DNA of 64,000 bases, taken from assembly GCF_003574315.2 (NCBI RefSeq), contig NZ_AP025739.1, forward strand, positions 2,108,001-2,172,000, in the 5' to 3' direction. Below are positions 36,258 through 44,134 of the stretch, piece after piece. A program made the translations under genes and the position numbers. Origin of the DNA: Capsulimonas corticalis (lineage in GTDB: Bacteria; Armatimonadota; Armatimonadia; Armatimonadales; Capsulimonadaceae). Numbering within the stretch: the first letter of the stretch is position 1; the number at the start of each line of letters is the position of its first letter. Under the pieces are notes generated by a model. The model had not been told where the DNA came from and searched no databases. It saw only the letters and a list, made by a program, of their open reading frames with translations.

Positions 36258-36312
36258 TTTAATCTTCCCATAACCTTCGCTTAACCTTCACTTAATCGAT
36301 GGCTGGTAAACT
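36258..36312 (+). promoter_or_regulatory. PHO-box-like promoter of the prepilin-phosphoesterase operon
   Basis: Four boxes at exact 11-bp spacing: TTTAATCT (36258), CATAACCT (36269), CTTAACCT (36280) and CTTAATCG (36291-36298). TAAACT (36307-36312) follows after 8 bp. CTTAACCT is the cyanobacterial PHO-box consensus. The transcript would cover the prepilin gene at 36397 and possibly phosphoesterase paralog 4. Confidence 0.75.
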
Positions 36313-36396
36313 CCTAGTCGCTTGAGCAAACGCTTAGGCATTCTTCTACGCCACATTACGCCATCTTATATTCATATCGTTACATAGGAAATACCA

Positions 36397-37263
36397 ATGC
36401 AAATCTCTCGCTCTAAACACACGTCCGGTTTTACGTTGATAGAATTACTCGTCGTCATCGCAATAATCGCGATTCTTGCCGCCATTCTGTTCCCGGTCTT
36501 TGCCCAGGCGCGCGAAAAGGCTCGCCAAGCGGCGTGTCTGAGCAACATGCGTCAGATTGGCACCGGAATGCTCATGTATACGCAGGACTACGATGAGGCC
36601 ATCGTGCCGTCGTCGAACTCTGCTTCGTGGCCGACGATGATTTATTCCTATATTAAAAACGCCCAGGTATTCGTGTGCCCAAGCGCCAACGACACGCTGA
36701 CTGGCGGCGATACGAAGTATGTGCCCGGCACAAACAAGTTTACCGGCGTTGCGGTGACTGTCGGAACGACCGCCGGCGATGGAAGCCCGACGTCGATTTC
36801 TCTCGTCCCGCGATTGTCTTACGCTCGAAACTTGATCCCCACTACGAACGGTACGCCGGATCCGTGGCATAACATTATTGCGCTTCGCCCATGCAGCAAC
36901 GGCAAAACCTATCCTGGATTTGTCGACTATGTCAGCAATTTGAAATCTGGATGGGTGGGAAAAGGAACGACGTTTACCCGCACGATGGCGGACATCGCGG
37001 ATCCTGCTGGCACGATCCACATTGTGGACGGAATGGTTTCCCCGCTAGCGCTATCTCCGACGACCTTCAATCAGGGACCCTCGATGCGCGGCTTGCAGTA
37101 CGATAACCGCACGGACATGTTCAATGATGCGACGTACTCCAAAGTCGCCTATCGTCACACCGGCGGTTTCGTCGTACTTTACGGCGATGGTCACTCGGGA
37201 TACAAGAAGTGGGGAACGACCACACCTTGTATGTGGACGATCCAGGACGATCAGTGTAATTAA
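36397..37263 (+). CDS. Prepilin-like protein with H-x9-DG motif
   Basis: 288 residues. The leader ([17 protein letters not shown]) and [20 protein letters not shown] are almost identical to those of the sister prepilins. The head domain contains [20 protein letters not shown] with the H-x9-DG motif and ends with Cys-containing [19 protein letters not shown] lies about 10 bp before the ATG. Phosphoesterase paralog 4 starts 88 bp downstream, with a hairpin but no obvious promoter between, so the two probably share the PHO-like promoter at 36258. Confidence 0.87.
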   Translation: MQISRSKHTSGFTLIELLVVIAIIAILAAILFPVFAQAREKARQAACLSNMRQIGTGMLMYTQDYDEAIVPSSNSASWPTMIYSYIKNAQVFVCPSANDTLTGGDTKYVPGTNKFTGVAVTVGTTAGDGSPTSISLVPRLSYARNLIPTTNGTPDPWHNIIALRPCSNGKTYPGFVDYVSNLKSGWVGKGTTFTRTMADIADPAGTIHIVDGMVSPLALSPTTFNQGPSMRGLQYDNRTDMFNDATYSKVAYRHTGGFVVLYGDGHSGYKKWGTTTPCMWTIQDDQCN

Positions 37264-37284
37264 ACGGCGCGATCTTGGGCGAAT

Positions 37285-37310
37285 GGCCGGCGAGAATGTT
37301 CTCGCCGGCC
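37285..37310 (+). terminator. Attenuator-like hairpin between prepilin and phosphoesterase genes
   Basis: A perfect inverted repeat (GGCCGGCGAGAA, 37285-37296, and its complement to 37310) is followed by ACGTTGTTTT. It lies within the 88-bp gap and may partly terminate or stabilise the upstream message, giving more prepilin than phosphoesterase. Confidence 0.5.
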
Positions 37311-37351
37311 ACGTTGTTTTCGGAAATACCCGGCAAGGAATCGATCGAACG

Positions 37352-39949
37352 ATGCGAATGAAATATCTCCCGGCGGCGGCGCTCGCGGCCGTGGGCGCCG
37401 CCGCGATGGCGGCGGCTCCGAATACCCCCGTTATCTCCTCGGAAACCAACCCTCCGCTGGTCACCGGCAAGCAGATCACTCCCGAAGGCAAGCAGACGAA
37501 TGTCGGGAGCTTCCCCTCGAACCTCGCGCTTTCACCCGATGGCAAGTATATCCTCGTCACCAACTCCGGTTACCGCGAATATCTTTCGGTGCTGCGCGTG
37601 AGCGATGGCGCAATGGTGAGCCAGCTCGATTTCAACGGCCCCAGTACGGTCATTAAGAAGAAAAAACAGGCGCTTTACTACGGCCTCGCCTGCGGCAAAA
37701 CCGAGAACGGCGTGACGACGGTGTACGCCTCGCGCGGCGGCGAAGGCATCGTAGGGATTTACTCGCTGGACGGAGACGGGAAACTGACGGACACCGGCAA
37801 GACGCTGACGCTGGCGCCGGAGGCAAACGGCGCGCTCGCCCATGTCGCGGGCCTGGCGGTGAGCGGCGACGGCGCCGCGATTTACGCCGCCGACAACAGC
37901 GTGGACCCCAAACACGATCTGCGGGGATCCCTGCGGATTTTTGACACGGCGAGCGGAGCCGAGAAGGCAAATGTGGATCTGCCCGGCTACCCCTACGCCG
38001 TCGCCGCCGTGACGGCGGGCGCGGAGGCCGGCCATAAAGTCTATGTCACCAGCGAGCAGCGGGCCAATGTCTCGGTCGTGGACCCCATCGCTGGAAAGTC
38101 CGTGCGTGAGATCGCGACGGGAACACAGCCCATCGGCTTGCTGTTGGACAAGGCGCAGGCGCGCCTGTTCGTGGCGAACGCCGGCGGCGACACGGTGAGC
38201 GTCATCGACACCCGCACGGACAAGGTGACCCGGACCGTCTTGATGCGTCCCGACAATATGCGCGGCCTGCCCGGCTCGACGCCGACGGGCCTGGCGCTCT
38301 CTCCCGATGAGAAGACGCTGTATGTGACGCTTGGAGACATGAATGCGGTCGCCGTCGTGAACCTGCCCGACGCCAAGCTCGCCGGATATCTGCCCGCCGG
38401 CTGGTATCCCACGGGGGCAGTCGTCTCGCCCGACGGACAGCGTCTCTTTATCGCGAACGCCAAGGGGGTGGCTGCGCGTAACCCCAACGATACGCCCAGC
38501 CGCACTCTGACCGAGCGGCCACAGTATATCCAGAATATCATTGAGGGAACGGTGACGACCGTGGACCTGAGCAGCCTGCCGCCGCTGAAAGAGACAACGG
38601 CGCGCGTCCTCGCGAACAACCAGGGCGCCATGAGGAAAAGGGCGAAGTTCCACAACCCCGGCGTCAAGCATGTGTTCTATCTGATCAAGGAAAATCGGAC
38701 CTACGATCAGGTGCTCGGCGATCTGCCGCAGGGCGACGGCGATCCGTCGATCGTCCTGTTCGGGCGCGACGTCACCCCGAATCTGCACGCGCTGGCCGAG
38801 CGGTTTGTGCTGCTCGACAACTTCTACTGCTGCGCCGAGGTCTCCGGGGACGGCTGGAACTGGTCCACCGGCGCGATGGCGTCGGAGTACACCGCGCGCA
38901 ATGTTCCGCACAACTACTCCAGCCGGCAGCGCCCTTACGACTTTGAGGGAACCAACAACGGTGTCGCCGTGGACCGCATCGACGCCCCTGACGCCGCCCG
39001 TCCGCCCGGCGGCTACCTCTGGGACCTTTGCGCCGGCCACAGGGTGTCGTTCCGCAACTACGGCTTCTTCACCGACGACCTGGAGATTCCGCGCAAGACG
39101 GCGGAGCAGGGGACCGAGGGGCTGGAGAACAGTCCGACCAAAAAGACGCTTCTCGGCAAGAGCTGCGCCGAGTTCCGGCAGTTCGATACGTCCTACGCCG
39201 ACAGCGAAGCGTGGCTGAACGCCAAGATCGATCCCGCGCCCAAGCAGATGGTGAGCTATGGAAAATACAAAGATCCGTCCCGCGTGACCGCCTGGAAACG
39301 GGAGTTCGTTGAGTACGTCAAGAACGGAAATCTGCCCAGCTTCTCCATGATCCGCGTGATGCGCGACCACACGGCGGGCACCTCGGCCGGATCCTCCTCC
39401 GCGCGCGCCATGGTGGCGGACAACGACTACGCCGTCGGCCAGATCGTGGACACGATCAGCCACAGTCCTTATTGGAAATCATCGGCGATCGTGATTGTCG
39501 AAGACGACGCGCAGAACGGCTATGACCATGTGGACGCGCACCGTTCCACCGCCTACGTGATCAGCCCGTTCATCGAAAAGGCGACCCACGACAGCCATTT
39601 CTACAACACCGACAGCGCCCTGCGCACGATCGAGCTGCTGCTCGGCCTGCCGCCGATGACCCAGTACGACGCCATCGCCCCGCCCATCGATATCTTCCAA
39701 AAAAACGCGGTCAACGCCGATCCCTACGACGCCCTTCTGCCGTCGAAAGAGATCCTCGCCGAAGTGAACACCAAAAAGGCGTATCGCGCCCAGGACAGCT
39801 CCCGCCTGCTCAACCCACGCCGGGAAGAATCCGCGCCCGACGAGCAGCTCAACGACATCCTCTGGCGATCCATCAAGGGAACCACGCCGCCCGCGCGGCG
39901 CTACGCGCTGTCAGTGGCGCAGGTGAAGGAGAAGGACGGGGATGATTAG
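37352..39949 (+). CDS. Exported YncE-like propeller / phosphoesterase protein (paralog 4)
   Basis: 865 residues. ATG 37352 is chosen because it has AAGGAA upstream and matches the start of paralog 3; the frame is open to 37124, but that part is antisense-like. A signal peptide (LPAAALAAVGAAAMAAAP) precedes the YncE-like propeller and the phosphoesterase domain (VFYLIKENRTYDQVLGDLPQ, VIVEDDAQNGYDHVDAHRST). It shares sharply bounded near-identical DNA blocks with paralog 3. It probably hydrolyses phosphate esters outside the cytoplasm and is co-regulated with the prepilin upstream. Confidence 0.88.
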   Translation: MRMKYLPAAALAAVGAAAMAAAPNTPVISSETNPPLVTGKQITPEGKQTNVGSFPSNLALSPDGKYILVTNSGYREYLSVLRVSDGAMVSQLDFNGPSTVIKKKKQALYYGLACGKTENGVTTVYASRGGEGIVGIYSLDGDGKLTDTGKTLTLAPEANGALAHVAGLAVSGDGAAIYAADNSVDPKHDLRGSLRIFDTASGAEKANVDLPGYPYAVAAVTAGAEAGHKVYVTSEQRANVSVVDPIAGKSVREIATGTQPIGLLLDKAQARLFVANAGGDTVSVIDTRTDKVTRTVLMRPDNMRGLPGSTPTGLALSPDEKTLYVTLGDMNAVAVVNLPDAKLAGYLPAGWYPTGAVVSPDGQRLFIANAKGVAARNPNDTPSRTLTERPQYIQNIIEGTVTTVDLSSLPPLKETTARVLANNQGAMRKRAKFHNPGVKHVFYLIKENRTYDQVLGDLPQGDGDPSIVLFGRDVTPNLHALAERFVLLDNFYCCAEVSGDGWNWSTGAMASEYTARNVPHNYSSRQRPYDFEGTNNGVAVDRIDAPDAARPPGGYLWDLCAGHRVSFRNYGFFTDDLEIPRKTAEQGTEGLENSPTKKTLLGKSCAEFRQFDTSYADSEAWLNAKIDPAPKQMVSYGKYKDPSRVTAWKREFVEYVKNGNLPSFSMIRVMRDHTAGTSAGSSSARAMVADNDYAVGQIVDTISHSPYWKSSAIVIVEDDAQNGYDHVDAHRSTAYVISPFIEKATHDSHFYNTDSALRTIELLLGLPPMTQYDAIAPPIDIFQKNAVNADPYDALLPSKEILAEVNTKKAYRAQDSSRLLNPRREESAPDEQLNDILWRSIKGTTPPARRYALSVAQVKEKDGDD

Positions 39950-39956
39950 AGGAGGG

Positions 39957-40096
39957 GGCCCTCACCCCCCGGCCCCCTCTCCCAATTCTGGGAGAGGGGG
40001 AGTCAGAGGGAGTTTTGTTTGGATCAAAGATCCAAAAATCTTACTCTTAATCCTCTCCCCGAATGAAGAGAGTTGGCGAAGGGCCGGGTGAGGGCC
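39957..40096. repeat. Palindromic intergenic repeat
   Basis: A 140-bp element fills the gap between convergent genes. Outer arms GGCCCTCACCC and GGGTGAGGGCC pair. An inner hairpin CCCTCTCCCAATTCTGGGAG follows the left arm, and the right half has CCTCTCCCC. This type of CCCTCACCC/CTCTCCC repeat recurs between genes in many bacterial genomes. It may also terminate transcription from both sides. Confidence 0.6.
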
Positions 40097-40104
40097 GCGT
40101 TCGC

Positions 40105-41052
40105 CTACCCGCTCGCCGCGTCCAGGCGCACGATGTCCGCCGTGTCCAGCACCAGTTTGGTCGACTCGATCAAATCGGTCAATTGATCTAAACTGGTGGC
40201 GCTGGCGATGGGGGCGGTGACGCTGGGCCGGGCGATCAGCCAGGCGATGGCGACGCGGGCGGGCGTGGAGCCGTGCTTGGCGGAGATTTCGTCCAGCGCC
40301 TTTAAGATGGCGAAGCCGCGGTCGTTGAGATACTTCTTGTTGCCCTGGCCGCGCTTGCTCTTGGTCAGGTCTTCTTCAGAACGGTACTTGCCGGTCAAAA
40401 AGCCGCTCGCCAATGCGAAGTAGTTGATCACGCCGATATTGTGCTTGAGGACCAGCGGCTCCAGCTCCGCCTCGAAGCCGGCGCGCTCGTAGAGATTGTA
40501 TTCGGGCTGAAGCGTCTCATAACGCGGAAGGCCGTGTTTCTCGCTGACCTCCAGCGCCTCGGCGAGGCGGGCCGCCGAGTAGTTGGATGCGCCGATGGCG
40601 CGCACCTTGCCCTGCTGGATCAGCGTGGCGTAGGCGGACAGCGTCTCCTCCAGAGGCGTCTCCGCATCGTCCCGGTGCGACTGATACAGGTCGATATAAT
40701 CCGTCTGGAGCCGCGTCAGCGAGTCCTCGACCGCCCGGAAGATATATTCTTTCGAAAGTCCTTTTTTGTCTGGAGCCAGCTCCATCCCGACCTTGGTCGC
40801 GATCACGACCTTGTCCCGGTTGCCCCGGCTCTTGACCCAGTTGCCGACGATCGATTCCGATTCCCCGCCCTTGTTGCCGGGCGCCCACGCCGAATAGACG
40901 TCCGCCGTATCGATCAAGTTGAATCCAGCCGCCGTAAAGCCGTCCAGCAATTCAAACGAACGCGCTTCGTCGATCGTCCATCCAAACACATTGCCGCCGA
41001 ACGCCAGCGGCGCGACTTCGATGCCGGAATTTCCCAGTGTGCGATTTGCCAT
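40105..41052 (-). CDS. Aldo/keto reductase
   Basis: 315 residues of an NADPH-dependent aldo/keto reductase, YajO/YghZ-like group. The catalytic tetrad is present: DTADVYSAW (Asp, Tyr), VVIATKVG (Lys) and LYQSHRDD (His). Other markers are ALRFGIGN-type GNSGIEVAPLAFGGNVFG at the start and GVINYFALASGFLTGKY. ATG 41052 is chosen for GAAGGTG about 6 bp upstream; the frame is open to 41121. The substrate is unknown. It is divergent from the FCD-domain gene. Confidence 0.92.
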   Translation of the reverse strand: MANRTLGNSGIEVAPLAFGGNVFGWTIDEARSFELLDGFTAAGFNLIDTADVYSAWAPGNKGGESESIVGNWVKSRGNRDKVVIATKVGMELAPDKKGLSKEYIFRAVEDSLTRLQTDYIDLYQSHRDDAETPLEETLSAYATLIQQGKVRAIGASNYSAARLAEALEVSEKHGLPRYETLQPEYNLYERAGFEAELEPLVLKHNIGVINYFALASGFLTGKYRSEEDLTKSKRGQGNKKYLNDRGFAILKALDEISAKHGSTPARVAIAWLIARPSVTAPIASATSLDQLTDLIESTKLVLDTADIVRLDAASG

Positions 41053-41191
41053 AGTGTCACCTTCTGCTGTGATTTTCGTCGCTCTGCGATGAGAGTATGC
41101 CCAATTTTCGAACTCGGCCATCCGCTGAATCGTTCCCCAAACTGTCCTGGCGACTTTCGCGCAATTTCATTCGACAGCTTCATGAGAAGAC

Positions 41192-41659
41192 ATGGTATAT
41201 AACGTTATGGACACAGGAAACTTCGCGGCGCGTTTTCCGAACGCCGATTTGCGTGAGCTGATGGAAGTGCGGCGCGGCCTGGAGCTGGAGGCCGTGCGGC
41301 TGGCGGCGCTGCGTCGCACGGACGAGGAGCTTGAACAACTGACCCAGCTGCTCGCGCAGCAGCGTCAGGCCGCTCAGGAGGGCGAAAGCTGGCGCTTCCT
41401 GGAAGCCGACATCGCCTTCCACCTCGGCGTGGCCGCCGCCGCGCACAACCCGATCTTACTGGCGCTCTACGAAGACTTCGAAACGCCACTGCGCAGCCTC
41501 GTTGTCGCCAATATGGAAAAGTACCCGCTGGCGACTCATTGCGACATCCACGAAGAGCTATTGAACGCGATCCAGTCCCAGGACACAGCGCTCGCGGCGC
41601 AAGTCGCGGAGCGGTTTTTGACGACGCTGGAGGAGCAGTTGGAGACGCCTCATGGCTAA
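41192..41659 (+). CDS. FCD-domain protein lacking the GntR DNA-binding domain
   Basis: 155 residues equal to the C-terminal ligand domain of FadR/GntR regulators: ADLRELMEVRRGLELEAVRL, ADIAFHLGVAAAAHNPILLA and HCDIHEELLNAI. The metal/ligand-site residues (Asp and His in ADIAFH, and the later His) are present. The N-terminal winged helix is absent, and a stop lies in frame just upstream of 41192. It could be a truncated regulator or a ligand-binding relic. A palindrome ATAACGTTAT (41199-41208) overlaps the start. Confidence 0.7.
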   Translation: MVYNVMDTGNFAARFPNADLRELMEVRRGLELEAVRLAALRRTDEELEQLTQLLAQQRQAAQEGESWRFLEADIAFHLGVAAAAHNPILLALYEDFETPLRSLVVANMEKYPLATHCDIHEELLNAIQSQDTALAAQVAERFLTTLEEQLETPHG

Positions 41660-41752
41660 ATGTTGTGGACGCTGCGAATAGATAAATCGGCCAAAAGGCC
41701 GGTGGTTAATGAGTGTTGCCGATTTGGTGACGCAATCCCTACGGAAGAGGCT

Positions 41753-41917
41753 GGCGGTTAAAACCGCGCCTCCGAGAGCGCAAAAGCCCGCCTGCGCGGA
41801 CTACATTCTCCTTAACGATACCGCCGAATGTGAACGTCTTATTAGGCGGTATCGTGGCTGAATATGTAACCCACGCAGGTGGGTTTCTGCGCTCTCGGAG
41901 GCGCGGTTTTAACTGCC
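41753..41917. repeat. Nested imperfect palindrome, MITE-like
   Basis: Two 44-bp arms (41753-41796 and 41874-41917) are about 91% complementary, differing by four mismatches that look like transitions. Inside them lies a perfect 11-bp stem, ACGATACCGCC (41815-41825) with its complement (41845-41855). There is no open frame. It fills the 320-bp gap between the convergent FCD and MFS genes. The function is unknown. Confidence 0.7.
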
Positions 41918-41979
41918 GGCGCATCACTTTGCCGTCATTGTTATGAGCGACTACGACCAGTCGATAGCTATCTCATTAC

Positions 41980-43200
41980 TCAAACCCGCCCCAGCTTCTC
42001 CTCCACCGCCTCCATCTCCTCTTCCTCTCCGCTCACCCGCCCGGACGGCGGCGGTCCTGTCGGCAGCCAGCGCATGGCGAGGAGGGAGACGGCGGCGATG
42101 GCGACGCCGATCCAGAAGGGGAGCTGGTAGTTGTGGAAGCGCTGCCAGAGCCACGCGCCGCCGATGGGGACGGTGACGGCGGCGACGTGGTTCATGGTCA
42201 GGCCCATGGCGACGCAGGGTGTGAGCTCGCCCTTGCGGACGATCCGGTTCAGATAGGTGGTGAAGCCGACGCCGAAGGTGAACAGGATGTTGTCGAGCAA
42301 AAAGAGCGCGTACAGAGCGCCGACGGTTTTCGTGGTGGCGTAGCCGAGGAAGACGACGATCAGGCCGATGCTGTAGAAGGTCAGCGGGCCGCGTTCGCCT
42401 TTGCGATCGACAAGTTTACCGATGTAGGGCGCGGTCACGGCGATCAGGATCGAATTGATCAACTGGAGCGCCAGCATGTGCGCGAGCGGCACATGGTAGA
42501 CTAGGATCAGGGCGAACGAGGCGAAGATGGAGAAGATCTGCCGCCGGCACCCTTCGAGAAAGGTCAGCAGGTAGAACAGTCCATATTCGCGGCGCAGGAT
42601 CAGGCGCGCCCGGGAGCCTTCCGAAGCCGAGTGGTGGCCAAGCATCATGCAGAGGACGCCGCCGGCGAAGATCGCCGCGCCCGCCAGATAGAAGAAGGTG
42701 TTGTAGGGAACGGCTTCGAAGAGCTGCTTGATCAGCCAGGCGATCCCAAGCCCCGCCAGAGTCGCCACCGAGCCGACCGCCGCCATACGGCCCAGATGCC
42801 GCCCGCCCTCCTGGCCCTTCGCGAGCGTCAAGGTGATCGCCGAGGACATTGAGGCGTAGAGGTGGAAGCCGATCGACCAGAAGACCGTGATCGCGACCAG
42901 CGGCGCGAAGCTGTGCATATGCCCGGTCGCGCCGATACCGATTCCGGTGATCAAAAGCCCAAGACCGGCGACGCGCGATTCCGCGAGCGCGATCAGCGTT
43001 CCCGCCATAATCGCTGTCAAGAAGCCAGGGATCTCGCGCATGGACTCCAGGCTGCCCAGCTGAAGCGGCCCCGCGTGGAGCTCATCGCGCAGGAAGTTTT
43101 GGAAGACGCCGCTATAAACAGCGAAGCCGAAGGAAAACAAAAACGTCAGGGCGGTAAACAAGTTCCAATCGCGGCGCAGTGCGCGAGCGTCATCGCTCAT
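41980..43200 (-). CDS. MFS-type transporter
   Basis: 406 residues with about twelve membrane segments, such as NLFTALTFLFSFGFAVYSGV, FLTAIMAGTLIALAESRVAG, and a late half with FYSIGLIVVFLGYATTKTVG. The layout is that of the major facilitator superfamily; the substrate is not evident. ATG 43200 is chosen for CGGGAG 10 bp upstream. The C-terminus is Glu-rich (GEEEEMEAVEEK). It stands alone, convergent to the FCD gene across the palindromic repeat. Confidence 0.85.
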   Translation of the reverse strand: MSDDARALRRDWNLFTALTFLFSFGFAVYSGVFQNFLRDELHAGPLQLGSLESMREIPGFLTAIMAGTLIALAESRVAGLGLLITGIGIGATGHMHSFAPLVAITVFWSIGFHLYASMSSAITLTLAKGQEGGRHLGRMAAVGSVATLAGLGIAWLIKQLFEAVPYNTFFYLAGAAIFAGGVLCMMLGHHSASEGSRARLILRREYGLFYLLTFLEGCRRQIFSIFASFALILVYHVPLAHMLALQLINSILIAVTAPYIGKLVDRKGERGPLTFYSIGLIVVFLGYATTKTVGALYALFLLDNILFTFGVGFTTYLNRIVRKGELTPCVAMGLTMNHVAAVTVPIGGAWLWQRFHNYQLPFWIGVAIAAVSLLAMRWLPTGPPPSGRVSGEEEEMEAVEEKLGRV

Positions 43201-43453
43201 AAAAGACAAACTCCCGGACCGTCGATGCCGCCGGCGCGAGCTCTTTTGCCCCGGCGTCGTTCAAGGTCAATAGCGGGATTATACCCGGCGCCCGACCGGC
43301 GCGGCTGTTCGGGGACACGGCATGGGTTCCGGGAAGGACGAAACGAAAAAATTTTTGCAACGTTCTATGTAACACTATTGTCATATTGTATAACGCGAGT
43401 GCGGCGCGGGCTTTACGGCGGAATATTTGTCAAACCGGACGAGGGGGATACTT

Positions 43454-44134
43454 ATGAGGCGTATCGGCGGATTTACCTTGATCGAGCTGCTTGTCGTCAT
43501 CGCGGTTATCTCGATTATCGCCGCGCTCTTGTTTCCCGTCTTCGCCAAAGTGCGGGAAAAGGCGCGCCAGACCACCTGCGCCTCGAACCAGCGGCAGATC
43601 GCGCTGGCGACGCTGCAATACCTTCAGGACAACGACGATATCCTGCCTGGCGCTTCTGACGGAGCCGCCGGCGTGAATGTCACGGGCGGATGGATGTTCT
43701 ACACCTCCTTCGCCATCACGCCCGGCGCGGTTTCCCAGATGGACCCCACGCGCGGCAGCCTCTACCCCTACATCCACAGCGCCGACGTGTTTCTTTGTCC
43801 CAGCGACTCGATCCGTAAAAGCCCGGGCAACTCTTATGCGATCAACTCCTGTGTTGAGGATCCGGTCGTCGTGAATGGGTTCCGGCCCGGCCGGGCGCTG
43901 GCGGTGTTTGACGCGCCTTCGTCGCTGATGCTCTTCAGCGAGGAGACCACGGTGACCGCGAGCACGACGAACGACGCGTTTATGAACCTGAGCTTCGCCG
44001 ACGCCTTTGCGGGACGCCATCAGGGAGGCTGCTGCATCACGTTTTTGGACGGGCACGTCCACTGGCTCCCGATTTCCACGGTTCATACACGCGGCGTCCA
44101 GACCGGCGTTCCGGGAGATCTGGCCTGCCCATGA
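43454..44134 (+). CDS. Prepilin-like protein with H-x9-DG motif
   Basis: 226 residues, the shortest of the four prepilins here. The leader ([17 protein letters not shown]) and [20 protein letters not shown] are followed by a head with [19 protein letters not shown] (H-x9-DG). GAGGGGG lies before ATG 43454; the longer frame from 43427 has no leader logic. Its stop overlaps the start of the GH16-GT2 gene by 4 bp (ATGA), so the two are translationally coupled. A role in positioning or exporting the glucan made by that enzyme is possible but is inference. Confidence 0.87.
   Translation: MRRIGGFTLIELLVVIAVISIIAALLFPVFAKVREKARQTTCASNQRQIALATLQYLQDNDDILPGASDGAAGVNVTGGWMFYTSFAITPGAVSQMDPTRGSLYPYIHSADVFLCPSDSIRKSPGNSYAINSCVEDPVVVNGFRPGRALAVFDAPSSLMLFSEETTVTASTTNDAFMNLSFADAFAGRHQGGCCITFLDGHVHWLPISTVHTRGVQTGVPGDLACP

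Noticed and set aside
37124-37351. N-terminal extension of phosphoesterase paralog 4 to 37124
   Set aside because: It overlaps the end of the prepilin gene in another frame; the ATG at 37352 has AAGGAA upstream, is followed by a signal peptide and matches the start of paralog 3.
32274-39463. Long minus-strand frames (694 and 643 codons) opposite phosphoesterase paralogs 3 and 4
   Set aside because: They resemble each other only because the sense genes are paralogous. Their composition is antisense-like and they have no ribosome sites.
43360-43420. PHO-box-like array before the prepilin gene at 43454
   Set aside because: TGTAACAC and later AT-rich octamers share the spacing only loosely and lack the CTTAA core.
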